This document shows, one piece after another, positions 26,231 through 35,534 of a DNA stretch of 64,000 nt. Numbering within the stretch: position 1 is the first letter of the stretch; each line of letters begins with the position of its first letter. Source of the DNA: JAHDCC01 sp964551835 (GTDB lineage Bacteria; Actinomycetota; Acidimicrobiia; Acidimicrobiales; SZUA-35); assembly GCA_964551835.1 (NCBI GenBank), contig CAZKEM010000054.1, positions 9,430-73,429 of the forward strand, written 5' to 3'. The translations under genes were made by a program, and so were the position numbers. Under the pieces are notes generated by a model. It saw nothing but the letters and a program-made list of their open reading frames with translations, was not told where the DNA came from and made no database searches.

Positions 26231-27553
26231 ATGGATATCCCAACCATCGTTGCGCATGGAATAGGCTCAAGGACAGCGTTACCGCTGCCTCTTTGGCAAC
26301 TTGCCTGGGCGGCAATAGCCGCTCTCGGGTTCTCGTTTTTGGGACTCTCACTACTTTGGAAGAGCCCAATAATGGCTTCTGCCGCCGACGGTCGGTCCGT
26401 CGGCGGCGCAACGCTGGCCCGGGCATGTACGATTGTCGCCCGTTCGGCGTCGTTTGTGCTGTTCCTCGTTTGCATCGCATCTGGGCTGTTCGGAGAAGAC
26501 CAAGCCTTACAGAACCTGACTCCAGTCACCATCTATGTGATGGTTTGGGTTGCTGTACCGTTCCTTTCAGCCTTTGCCGGTGACCTTTGGAAGGTGGTCA
26601 GTCCGTTTGAAACAATCGGCCTAGTCGTCGAACAGCTTCGGGACTCAAAAAGTAGCAAAACTCTGGAACACCACTTGTTTGCCGTTGCTACCATCTTTGG
26701 GTTTCTCTTTCTTGAACTAGCCCATCCTTCGGGAAGCTCACCTCGAGTCCTGGCATACGCCATGGTGGTCTATACGTTAATTGCTACTGGTGGAATACTC
26801 ATTTGGGGCAACTCTTGGCTTCGTAACGGTGAAGGTTTTGGTGTTCTGTTTCGCTTGATCGCTGCGATGTCTCCCGTTTATCGGTCACCGTCCGGCGAAA
26901 TACGGCTTCGGGTCCCACTTGCAGGTCTGTCAACTATTGAGGTTCTCCCGGGGACTGTTGCGCTCATACTCTTAGCCTTAGCTGGAACGAGCTTCGACGG
27001 CTTCTCTGAAAGTGAGGACTTCGTCGATTTAGTCGGGCAGCAGTCGGGTTGGGCTGGGGTATCACCGACCGTGATCGGCTTGCTGGCCATGTTTGTAATC
27101 GCGGCCGGGTTGTATTGGCTGGGTTCGAAGTTTACCTCTAACGTGACCGGCATGTCGGCGACAGATGCGATGCGCCTGTTTGCGCCCTCGCTTGTTCCGA
27201 TTGTTTGGGGCTATCTCTTGGCCCACTACGCACTACTTCTGATTGATGAAACCCAGCGATTCTGGTACCTGCTGTCGAATCCGTATGGGTCCATCGACGA
27301 CGCAGGCAATCCGGTTGTGAATATCTTCGGTGCCGCCGGAGGCACGATCGACTTCGAACTTGTCAACCTTGACGTGGTTGCCTGGATCCAAACCATCGCA
27401 ATCTTAGTCGGCCATATCGCCGGCGTCATGGTCGCCCACGACATCGGGATCGACCGGTATGACCGAGTCCAAGCGATCCGAAGCCAATACGCCATGTTGT
27501 TCGTCATGATGATATACAGCGTCGGTGGTTTAGCCCTACTATTTAACGGATAA
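26231..27553 (+). CDS. Polytopic membrane protein, FedB/fenitrothion-hydrolase-like family (function uncertain)
   Basis: A 440 aa protein with about ten membrane helices. The N-terminus VAHGIGSRTALPLPLWQLAWAA and motifs such as WVAVPFLSAFAGDLWKVVSPFET and HIAGVMVAHDIGIDRYDR match a group of actinobacterial membrane proteins often named after the Burkholderia fenitrothion hydrolase. That name rests on distant similarity and should not be taken as function. Several His and Tyr residues fall in or near helices (VAHD, AHYALLL), so a metal or redox role is possible. It follows the His-rich lipoprotein by 16 nt and is probably co-transcribed with it. No ribosome site is clear. Confidence 0.75.
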   Translation: MDIPTIVAHGIGSRTALPLPLWQLAWAAIAALGFSFLGLSLLWKSPIMASAADGRSVGGATLARACTIVARSASFVLFLVCIASGLFGEDQALQNLTPVTIYVMVWVAVPFLSAFAGDLWKVVSPFETIGLVVEQLRDSKSSKTLEHHLFAVATIFGFLFLELAHPSGSSPRVLAYAMVVYTLIATGGILIWGNSWLRNGEGFGVLFRLIAAMSPVYRSPSGEIRLRVPLAGLSTIEVLPGTVALILLALAGTSFDGFSESEDFVDLVGQQSGWAGVSPTVIGLLAMFVIAAGLYWLGSKFTSNVTGMSATDAMRLFAPSLVPIVWGYLLAHYALLLIDETQRFWYLLSNPYGSIDDAGNPVVNIFGAAGGTIDFELVNLDVVAWIQTIAILVGHIAGVMVAHDIGIDRYDRVQAIRSQYAMLFVMMIYSVGGLALLFNG

Positions 27554-27613
27554 TGTCGCCGGCCGTGGACGGCGCGAACCTACAGTGTCACAGCTCCCGT
27601 TCATACTGGCTAC

Positions 27614-27850
27614 ATGGCAGTTACGCAACTACAACTACCGATGACACCCAGCCGCTGGAAGCTCGACCATTCAACTATTCACAAGGGCAAAACCGGCCTC
27701 GCGCGGGCTCGTGAGATCCTGGCGTCGTGCCAGTCACGAGAAGACGAGCTGCTCGCTACGAGAGAGGCCCTTAGCACGTTGACTCACGCCACGATCACAG
27801 GCGGCCCGGAGCGCCAGACCAGCGCGGCCAGTCAGGTCCTGGCCGCCTAA
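27614..27850 (+). CDS. Small conserved actinobacterial protein, unknown
   Basis: A 78 aa hydrophilic protein: MAVTQLQLPMTPSRWKLD, then a helix (KTGLARAREILASCQSREDEL) and a loose Thr/Gly/Ser-rich end. The WKLD...GLARAREIL pattern recalls, from memory, short actinobacterial proteins with a WxLDxxT start, so I keep it as a real gene. There is no Shine-Dalgarno sequence, so translation may be leaderless. It ends 28 nt from the convergent gltD stop. No function is known. Confidence 0.55.
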   Translation: MAVTQLQLPMTPSRWKLDHSTIHKGKTGLARAREILASCQSREDELLATREALSTLTHATITGGPERQTSAASQVLAA

Positions 27851-27878
27851 GTTCCTGCTCGGCGTTGTTCGCTGTCAG

Positions 27879-29315
27879 TTAGGCGTTCGTAAACGACTGT
27901 TCGGCAAGCGACTTATCAACGGCCTCTGCGCACTGACGACCCTCGGCGATAGCCCACACGATTAGCGACTGACCACGACTCATATCACCGCAGACAAACA
28001 CGTCATCGGCTGAGGTTTTCCAATTCTCGTCTTTGTCGACGTTACCGCGAGGAGTCAGTTCAACGTCGAACTGCTCAAGCAACGGAGACCGCTCAGGTCC
28101 GGTGAAACCAATAGCGAGCAAAACCATGTCAGCTTTGATTTCGCGTTCAGAGCCCGCAACGGTCTCGAAGCTCATTCGACCATCATTAAAAACAGTCTCG
28201 ACTTCGACCGTATTGATGGCTCGAACTCGCCCGTTCTCGTCCGAGAGAAACTCTGTGCTGTTGACGTTAAAGATCCGCTCGCTGCCGCTCTCTTCATGTG
28301 ATGTTGAGGTCCGTAGCATTATTGGCCACGTCGGCCACGGAGACTTCGGAGATCGAGTGTCAGGTGGGCGTTCGGTAATTTCGAATTGGGTGACCGAGTT
28401 CGCGCCGTGGCGAGCCGACGTTCCCATACAATCCGATCCGGTATCTCCGCCACCAATTATTACTACGTCGCGACCTTTGGCACTGAACGGATGGGCATCG
28501 AGGTCGCCAACCGCAACTTTGTTTGCCTGTGGTAGGAACTCCATCGCCTGATATATTCCTTCGGCGTCGCGGCCGGGAATCGGAAGGTCTCGAGACTGAG
28601 TGGCACCGCCGGCCAACACGACGACGTCGAACTGAGCCTTCAGCTCCTCGGCGGAAATGTCGATCCCGACTTCGGTACTGGTAATGAACGTTGTGCCTTC
28701 AGCTTCCATCTGTTCAAGCCGGCGGTCAATGACGTTCTTCTCCATCTTGAATTCGGGAATTCCGTAGCGGAGAAGCCCACCAATGCGGTCTGCACGCTCG
28801 TAAACGGTAACGTCGTGACCGGCCCTGGTCAACTGTTGGGCCGCGGCCAAACCAGCGGGGCCCGAACCGACCACGGCTACTGATTTGCCGGACTTCACCG
28901 TTGGAGGAAGAGGCACGATCCAGCCCTCTTCGAAGGCACGCTCGATTATTGAAACCTCGACTTGTTTGATCGAAACGGGGTCCTCGTTGATACCGAGGAC
29001 GCACGCGCCCTCACATGGCGCAGGGCAAAGCCGGCCCGTGAACTCCGGGAAGTTGTTTGTTGCGTGGAGCTGCTCGATCGCTTCTCGCCACTGATTTGTG
29101 TAGACAAGGTCGTTCCAGTCAGGAATGAGGTTGCCTAACGGACACCCGCTATTACAGAACGGAATGCCGCAATCCATGCAGCGAGACGCTTGAACTTTAA
29201 TTTCGTTCTCGGTCAGCGGCACCGGCAGTTCTTTCCAGTCCCGGAGACGAACCGGAACAGGCCGGTACTCGGGTACCTGCCGCTCGTGTTTCATGAATCC
29301 TCTACTATCACCCAT
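27879..29315 (-). CDS. gltD: Glutamate synthase (NADPH) small subunit
   Basis: The electron-input subunit of glutamate synthase. It takes electrons from NADPH and passes them through FAD and iron-sulfur centres to GltB. The 478 aa protein has the Cys-rich Fe-S segment (ASRCMDCGIPFCNSGCPLGNLIPDWNDL, shown here in part: SRCMDCGIPFC) at about residues 40-65. The FAD site AVVGSGPAGLAAAQQL and the NADPH site DVVIIGGGDTGSDCMGT follow. Its start follows gltB by 12 nt, behind a GGGGAGAG ribosome site. Together the two make glutamate from glutamine and 2-oxoglutarate. Confidence 0.96.
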   Translation of the reverse strand: MGDSRGFMKHERQVPEYRPVPVRLRDWKELPVPLTENEIKVQASRCMDCGIPFCNSGCPLGNLIPDWNDLVYTNQWREAIEQLHATNNFPEFTGRLCPAPCEGACVLGINEDPVSIKQVEVSIIERAFEEGWIVPLPPTVKSGKSVAVVGSGPAGLAAAQQLTRAGHDVTVYERADRIGGLLRYGIPEFKMEKNVIDRRLEQMEAEGTTFITSTEVGIDISAEELKAQFDVVVLAGGATQSRDLPIPGRDAEGIYQAMEFLPQANKVAVGDLDAHPFSAKGRDVVIIGGGDTGSDCMGTSARHGANSVTQFEITERPPDTRSPKSPWPTWPIMLRTSTSHEESGSERIFNVNSTEFLSDENGRVRAINTVEVETVFNDGRMSFETVAGSEREIKADMVLLAIGFTGPERSPLLEQFDVELTPRGNVDKDENWKTSADDVFVCGDMSRGQSLIVWAIAEGRQCAEAVDKSLAEQSFTNA

Positions 29316-29327
29316 GTCGTCTCTCCC

Positions 29328-32300
29328 CTAGCCTTGTGTCGCGGCCATAATTGCCGCTACTTCGTCGGTGCCGTCGGCTTTCGCTTGGGCCTTTGCTTCC
29401 AGAACCGCTTTGAAGTCGGTCGGCATGACCTTCACGAACTTGGCGCTAGCTTGTTCCCACTCATCGAGCAAGGACTGGCCCAAGGTCGATTCCGTTTCGG
29501 TGACGTGGGTTCTAATGCGGTCCTGTAGCCATATTTTGTCGTCGGCAGAAAGCTCTTCGAGAGCCACCATCTCCATATTCACATTGGAGCTGAACGTCGC
29601 CTCAACGTCGTAAACATAGGCGATGCCGCCTGACATGCCGGCAGCGAAGTTACGACCGGTCGCCCCAAGGACAACGGCGCGCCCTCCTGTCATATACTCG
29701 CAGCCGTGATCGCCGATACCTTCGACAACGGCAATGGCTCCGGAGTTACGCACGCAGAACCGTTCGCCGACCTGTCCTCGCACGTAGAGTTCACCAGCCG
29801 TCGCTCCATAAAGAGTCACGTTGCCAGCGATGATCTGTTCTTCCGGCACGAAGGAAACATCAACCGGCGGTTTGACGATTAGACGCGCTCCGGAGAGGCC
29901 CTTACCGAGAAAGTCGTTGGCGTCACCAGTGAGCCGCATCGTGACACCAGCCGGCACAAAAGCACCGAAGCTGTTTCCCGCCGACCCTTCGAAGTCGATC
30001 TGGATGGTGTCGTCAGCCAACCCCGCGCCGCCGTATTTCTTGGTCAGTTGATACCCAAGCATGGTGCCGGTCGAGCGGTCGGTGTTGTTGATTTCGCTCG
30101 CGAAGGTAACCGATTCTTGACTATCCAGGGCCGCCGCTGACTCTTCGATCAATGTGTTGTCGAGCACGGCCTCGAGCCCATGATCCTGCCCCGTCACGTT
30201 GCTACGAGGCGCGTCTTCGGCAATGTCTGGAAGATGTAGAATTGGTGATAGATCGAGGCCATCGGCTTTCCAGTGCTCGATGGCGTTGTTCACGTCGAGC
30301 GCTTCGACCTGGCCAATGGCTTCCTCGACCGAGCGGAACCCGAGTTCGGCCAAATACTCTCGGACTTCCTCGGCAATATATTCGAAGAAATTAACGACGA
30401 ATTCTGGCTTGCCGCTGAACTTGCGACGCAACTCTGGGTTCTGGGTTGCGACGCCTACCGGGCAGGTGTCGAGGTGGCAGACCCGCATCATGATGCAGCC
30501 CGAGACCACAAGCGGTGCCGTAGCAAAGCCGAATTCGTCGGCGCCTAGCAACGCAGCGATAACAACGTCTCGTCCGGTTTTTAGCTGACCGTCGACTTGG
30601 ACAACGATTCGACCGCGGAGATCGTTGAGCATCAGGGTTTGTTGGGTTTCGGCCAATCCGATTTCCCATGGCGTACCAGCGTGTTTGATCGAAGTGAGAG
30701 CGGCCGCTCCCGTGCCGCCGTCGTGACCACTAATCAAGACCACGTCCGCGTGCGCCTTTGACACACCAGCGGCTACTGTGCCGACTCCTACCTCAGAAAC
30801 GAGCTTGACGTGTACCCGTGCTTCAGGGTTCGCATTCTTAAGATCGAAAATCAGCTGGGCCAGGTCCTCGATCGAATAAATGTCGTGGTGCGGGGGAGGC
30901 GAGATTAGACCCACACCCGGAGTCGAGTGGCGGGTTTTTGCGATCCACGGCCATACTTTGTTACCGGGAAGCTGGCCACCTTCGCCAGGTTTTGCGCCCT
31001 GCGCCATCTTTATCTGGATGTCGTCGGAGTTGACTAAGTATTCACTCGTCACACCAAACCTGCCGGAAGCGACCTGTTTGATCGAGCTTCGACGTAAATC
31101 GCCGTTTTCGTCTGGAGTGAAACGATCCGGGTCTTCGCCGCCTTCGCCCGTGTTCGACTTGCCACCAATGCGATTCATGGCAATGGCTAAGTTCTGGTGA
31201 GCTTCTTGTGAGATAGAGCCATAGGACATCGCTCCGGTCGAGAACCGTTTGAAGATCTCTGAAGCTGGTTCGACCTGGTCGAGGGGAACCGGTGGGCGCG
31301 TGCCAGGGCGAAGCTTAATGAGCCCACGCAACGTCGCCAGTTTGACCGCCTGGTCATCTACCGCCGAGGTGTACTCTTTGAAAATATCGTATCGACCTGA
31401 CCGCGTTGAGTGCTGAAGTTTGAACACGGTTTCTGGGTTAAATAGGTGGTGCTCGCCTTCTCCGCGCCATTTGTATTCTCCGCCGACTTCGAGCGAGCGA
31501 TGAGACCGGGTTTCTGGGTTAGGGGCAAACGCCAATGCGTGACGCTTCTCTAACTCAGCAGCGATGAGGTCGAGGCCGATCCCGTCGAGCTTGCTTGACG
31601 TCCCAGTGAAGTATTCTTCGACCAGTTCGTGGCTTAACCCGATCGCCTCAAAAATTTGGGCACCCGTGTAGGACATCACGGTTGAGATGCCCATTTTCGA
31701 CAGCACCTTCAGCAAGCCCAGGTCAACCGACTTAACAAAATTTGTTCGCGCTTGTTGTGGGGTTACCTGTCCGAGCCCATAGCGGTCTTCACTAATCAGG
31801 TGGTCGAGGGCGTCGAAGGCCAGATACGGGTTAATGGCCGATGCCCCGTAGCCGATCAACATCGCAAAGTGGTGAACCTGACGGGCTTCACCAGATTCGA
31901 CGACTAAGCCAACTCGGGTGCGGGTGCGTTCACGAACCAAATGGTGGTGCACGCCGCTGGTAGCCAACAGCGAAGGAATCGGAATTAGATTTTCATTCGC
32001 ACCCCGGTCGGAGAGAACCAAAATCGACGTTCCGTCAGCGACTGCTTCAGATGCTTTGGCCCGAATCGAGGTGAGTGCCGCCTCAAGGCCCGCTCCCCCA
32101 CTACCTGCTTCGTACAGACATGGAATGACCACGGTAGAGAAATCTTCGAGACCTTCGGACGTATCGACTTCAATCAAACTCGCAAGTTGATCGTTGGTGA
32201 TAATTGGGTGAGGCAAATAAATCTGGCGGCAAGACTCTGCTACCGGGTTCAGCAGGTTGATTTCGGGTCCGAGTGTTGAACAGACCGAGGTGATCAGTTG

Positions 32301-33887
32301 TTCTCGAATAGCGTCGAGGGGCGGGTTCGTGACTTGAGCGAAATGCTGTTTGAAATAGTCGTACAACAGACGGGACTTGTCAGACAATACCGCTAGCGGC
32401 GTGTCTGTTCCCATCGAACCGATCGCTTCCTTGCCTTTGGTAGCCATTGGCGTCAAGATCATCTTGTGCTCTTCAAGCGTGTACCCAAAGACTTGTTGCT
32501 GTTGTAGCAACGTCGCTTCGTCAGATAGTAGGTTGCGGTCGCTCGAACGAGTTTGTATGTCGTCTAGTTCGACGAGGTTTTGGTCTAGCCAGTCCTGGTA
32601 CGGGCGTGCGGCAGCCAATTTCTCTTTGATTTCGTCGTCTCGAATAATCCGGCCTTCGTCGGTGTCGATGAGGAACATGCGACCCGGCTGCAGCCGACCC
32701 TTCTCGATAACTTTCGAAGAGTCAACCTGTACGACGCCAACTTCTGACGCCATAATGACCACATCGTCATCGGTGACCCAATAACGTGATGGTCGGAGCC
32801 CGTTGCGATCTAGGACAGCACCGATGAGGGAACCATCGGTGAAGGCGATCGAAGCTGGGCCATCCCACGGCTCCATCAGCGAAGCGTGATACTGATAGAA
32901 AGCACGTCGTTCAGCCGACAATGACTCATGGTTCTCCCATGGCTCTGGGATCATCATCATGACCGCTTCAGGCATGCTGTAACCACCGAGGCAGAGCAAT
33001 TCGAGAACTTCGTCAAAGGCAGCCGTGTCGCTGCCACCCGGAGCACATATCGGCAGGATCCGGGAAATGTCTCCTGGAATCAAGTCGGTTTCGAGAAGCG
33101 CCTCACGTGCCCGCATCCAGTTTCGGTTACCTCGGTCCGTATTTATTTCACCGTTGTGGGCAACCATGCGAAATGGGTGAGCTAACGGCCATGCCGGAAA
33201 CGTGTTGGTCGAGAAACGGGAGTGGACAATGGCCAACGCCGATTCGCAACGCTCGTCAACCAGGTCAGGAAAGAAGTCGGCTAACTGTGCTGTGGTTAGC
33301 ATCCCTTTGTACGTAATCGTCCGGCTCGACAGAGACGGGAAGTAGACGGGAACGTCTAGGTTTATTTCGCGTTCGAACCGCTTTCTAGCAACATAGACCT
33401 GCCGATCGAGATCGATTCCGCCAACACCGTCGCCAGCGATAAAGACCTGGCTGAACTGTGGCATCGTTACCAACGCTTGACTTCCTACGCCCTCGGTATT
33501 AACCGGTGTTTGTCGCCACCCGAGAACCCGCAGACCTTCTTCTTTGGTAATCCGCTCGATCTCTTCTCGTGACTTATCAGCCGCGTCGTCTGACTGAGGA
33601 AGGAAACCTATCCCGGTTGCGTACCGACCAGCGGGCGGGAGCTCGAAGTCGACGACTTCCCGAAAGAGTCTGTCCGGAACTTGCAACAGAATTCCTGCAC
33701 CATCGCCTGTGTTGATCTCGGCGCCTTTTGCGCCTCGATGATCCAAACGACACAGCGCACCGACGGCCTGTTGAACTATTGAATGACTGATGCGACCTTT
33801 AAGATCGCATACAAAATTTAGTCCACACGAATCGTGTTCGTTTGCTGGGTCATACAGACCTTGCTTCGGTGGAAATTCAGACCGCAT
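29328..33887 (-). CDS. gltB: Glutamate synthase large subunit
   Basis: The catalytic subunit that hydrolyses glutamine and aminates 2-oxoglutarate. At 1519 aa it is the normal length. The N-terminal class II amidotransferase domain follows a short propeptide ending at DSCGLNF, and Cys21 is the expected nucleophile after processing. The central domain carries LPHPIITNDQ, then the FMN/Fe-S synthase domain with GEGGEDPDRF, GAKPGEGGQLPG and SGHDGGTGAA. A 3Fe-4S motif CIMMRVCHLDTCPVG follows, and the C-terminal right-handed helix is rich in Gly (GAFVPAGVTMRLTGDANDFLGKGL). An AGGAG site precedes the ATG by 7 nt. About 190 nt upstream should hold the promoter of the gltBD operon; I see no clear element there. 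Confidence 0.97.
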   Translation of the reverse strand: MRSEFPPKQGLYDPANEHDSCGLNFVCDLKGRISHSIVQQAVGALCRLDHRGAKGAEINTGDGAGILLQVPDRLFREVVDFELPPAGRYATGIGFLPQSDDAADKSREEIERITKEEGLRVLGWRQTPVNTEGVGSQALVTMPQFSQVFIAGDGVGGIDLDRQVYVARKRFEREINLDVPVYFPSLSSRTITYKGMLTTAQLADFFPDLVDERCESALAIVHSRFSTNTFPAWPLAHPFRMVAHNGEINTDRGNRNWMRAREALLETDLIPGDISRILPICAPGGSDTAAFDEVLELLCLGGYSMPEAVMMMIPEPWENHESLSAERRAFYQYHASLMEPWDGPASIAFTDGSLIGAVLDRNGLRPSRYWVTDDDVVIMASEVGVVQVDSSKVIEKGRLQPGRMFLIDTDEGRIIRDDEIKEKLAAARPYQDWLDQNLVELDDIQTRSSDRNLLSDEATLLQQQQVFGYTLEEHKMILTPMATKGKEAIGSMGTDTPLAVLSDKSRLLYDYFKQHFAQVTNPPLDAIREQLITSVCSTLGPEINLLNPVAESCRQIYLPHPIITNDQLASLIEVDTSEGLEDFSTVVIPCLYEAGSGGAGLEAALTSIRAKASEAVADGTSILVLSDRGANENLIPIPSLLATSGVHHHLVRERTRTRVGLVVESGEARQVHHFAMLIGYGASAINPYLAFDALDHLISEDRYGLGQVTPQQARTNFVKSVDLGLLKVLSKMGISTVMSYTGAQIFEAIGLSHELVEEYFTGTSSKLDGIGLDLIAAELEKRHALAFAPNPETRSHRSLEVGGEYKWRGEGEHHLFNPETVFKLQHSTRSGRYDIFKEYTSAVDDQAVKLATLRGLIKLRPGTRPPVPLDQVEPASEIFKRFSTGAMSYGSISQEAHQNLAIAMNRIGGKSNTGEGGEDPDRFTPDENGDLRRSSIKQVASGRFGVTSEYLVNSDDIQIKMAQGAKPGEGGQLPGNKVWPWIAKTRHSTPGVGLISPPPHHDIYSIEDLAQLIFDLKNANPEARVHVKLVSEVGVGTVAAGVSKAHADVVLISGHDGGTGAAALTSIKHAGTPWEIGLAETQQTLMLNDLRGRIVVQVDGQLKTGRDVVIAALLGADEFGFATAPLVVSGCIMMRVCHLDTCPVGVATQNPELRRKFSGKPEFVVNFFEYIAEEVREYLAELGFRSVEEAIGQVEALDVNNAIEHWKADGLDLSPILHLPDIAEDAPRSNVTGQDHGLEAVLDNTLIEESAAALDSQESVTFASEINNTDRSTGTMLGYQLTKKYGGAGLADDTIQIDFEGSAGNSFGAFVPAGVTMRLTGDANDFLGKGLSGARLIVKPPVDVSFVPEEQIIAGNVTLYGATAGELYVRGQVGERFCVRNSGAIAVVEGIGDHGCEYMTGGRAVVLGATGRNFAAGMSGGIAYVYDVEATFSSNVNMEMVALEELSADDKIWLQDRIRTHVTETESTLGQSLLDEWEQASAKFVKVMPTDFKAVLEAKAQAKADGTDEVAAIMAATQG

Positions 33888-34075
33888 TTGGGCTCCTGGA
33901 GTAAAAAGACCTGTTCAGGCATAGGGACTCCGTTGGCCCTCGGCCTTCCCACGATACCACCAAACAACCGGTTCAAGCCAACCGTTAACGAGTCTCAACA
34001 ACTAGAATGTCGAAGGTCCGAGTCATACAACCGTGGATCGCCAGAAATCGAGCACGACGTGTGACTAATGCCCAC

Positions 34076-34501
34076 TCAGGCACCCGGTGGCTGGCCAGAC
34101 GGTTCACCCAAAGTCAGCAAGTATCCATCGGGATCCACTGCCCAGACTTCTCTCATTCCGTACCATGAGAGTTTCGGCTGTTTGATTACGGCGCTTCCGA
34201 GAGCTTCTATTAAGCGGTCCAAATCTTCAACCCGGAGGTAGATACTCGCGGTGGCTGAAGGCTGATCATCAACACCGACGCCTGGAGCCTCACCGCTGAA
34301 GCTTTCGCGGCATTGCAACATCAACTCGCCGGACCCAAGCTTTATGTTCGCAAAAATGAGAGGCTGGTCAGGCTCATTGTCGCCGAGGACCTCCCCTTCC
34401 GCTGGAACGCGAGTCACGACTTCGAAGCCAAGTAAGTCGCGGTAGAACCCAACTGATTGCTCGACGTCGGTGACCATCAGATTCGTTACAACAGTTGCCA
34501 T
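34076..34501 (-). CDS. VOC (glyoxalase/bleomycin-resistance-like) family protein
   Basis: A 141 aa soluble protein with two beta-alpha-beta-beta-beta units of the vicinal oxygen chelate fold. Features are TNLMVTDVEQSVGFYRDLLGFEVVTR near the start and YLRVEDLDRLIEALG in the second half, then YGMREVWAVDPDGYLLTLGE with a Glu near the C-terminus. Members bind a divalent metal and act on small molecules or antibiotics, but the substrate cannot be told here. It is immediately downstream of the phosphodiesterase gene, with no gap between, so the two are probably co-expressed. Confidence 0.88.
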   Translation of the reverse strand: MATVVTNLMVTDVEQSVGFYRDLLGFEVVTRVPAEGEVLGDNEPDQPLIFANIKLGSGELMLQCRESFSGEAPGVGVDDQPSATASIYLRVEDLDRLIEALGSAVIKQPKLSWYGMREVWAVDPDGYLLTLGEPSGQPPGA

Positions 34502-35242
34502 CTAGTTTCCTTCGCTATCTTGAGATTTGAGACGTTTCACATGGTCGTCGACCGATTGTTTCATCCGATCGACGTGATCACTAAAAATTGCATCGACATT
34601 CATTTCGAGAAGCCGCTTTAGGTCTGCAGGGCGCTGCAAGTCCCACGCCATGGCGAGCAGCCCCTTAGCATGAACCATCTCTACGTACGAAGCGGTCCAA
34701 TCCGTGTGGTGCATATTCACAGCGTCGGTTCGCGCTTCGACTAACGAGACCAGTCTATGTTCGAATCCTTCCTTAACATGTTTGATTCGGGTACTGTCGA
34801 CCAGTTTTATTTCATCGGAAAGACTCCGCCAACCAGCCACGACCCGCCAGTCAGGATGACATAGCCAGAGCCGCCTCAAAATTGCGGGGTCAAACTTCCG
34901 AGAGACGTTTACAACTTCGGCCGCCGCTTTTGCATCCTTGACATCAAGCGAAAGGTCGAAGTTGGTTCCGCAGTGCTGATAGAACTCTAACAAAGATGGG
35001 ATGTGTGAAGGAAGGTCCGACCGACGAACATCTCGGATCTTGACTGTCTTACGCCATTTGCGGACTACCCCGTCATGGTCCATCACGATGTACCCGTCAG
35101 ATGAAATCCAGACATCTGATTCAAGGGCAGTTGCACCCATTTTGAGCGCCAACATGAACGACTCAATCGTGTTGTCAACAGAATGGGCACGCGCACCCCT
35201 ATGGGCAAACCCGACTGGCGGTCTTCTAGATTCGATACTCAC
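34502..35242 (-). CDS. Glycerophosphodiester phosphodiesterase family protein
   Basis: A 246 aa TIM-barrel phosphodiesterase of the GDPD family that cleaves glycerophosphodiesters to glycerol 3-phosphate plus alcohol. It has the two signature blocks GFAHRGARAHSVDNTIESF (HRG with His and Arg) and ALESDVWISSDGYIVMDHD (acidic metal ligands and second His). Further motifs are FDLSLDVKD, VNMHHTDW and AMAWDLQRP near the end. There is no signal peptide, so it is likely cytosolic. The VOC gene begins right after its stop. Confidence 0.9.
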   Translation of the reverse strand: MSIESRRPPVGFAHRGARAHSVDNTIESFMLALKMGATALESDVWISSDGYIVMDHDGVVRKWRKTVKIRDVRRSDLPSHIPSLLEFYQHCGTNFDLSLDVKDAKAAAEVVNVSRKFDPAILRRLWLCHPDWRVVAGWRSLSDEIKLVDSTRIKHVKEGFEHRLVSLVEARTDAVNMHHTDWTASYVEMVHAKGLLAMAWDLQRPADLKRLLEMNVDAIFSDHVDRMKQSVDDHVKRLKSQDSEGN

Positions 35243-35534
35243 AAGAATATCTTAGAATACGCAGCTCCCATTAGGTCAACAGGGTCAACGGCCAGCCGTC
35301 GATGCCAACTCCGTCCGCTTTCTCGACAATCTAGAGCTACAATTACGTAAGAGTAAGAAGTTTCCAAATAATCACGACGTCGGTTTGATTCCTGCTTTTG
35401 TCCACCAGAAGTGGTTACGAAGCTCAATCGTTCAGCATCTTTGTTGCGGTATGTCCCGAACTTTGACTAGTTTTATATGTACAAATTTGTTTCGGGCGAA
35501 CGTGTCGGACCTTGGCAATCGAGGAAGGTGTCTT

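Noticed and set aside
35385..35534. In-frame upstream extension of the BON protein
   Set aside because: The segment is Cys- and His-rich without conserved pattern, and a strong AGGAAGG site precedes GTG 35535.
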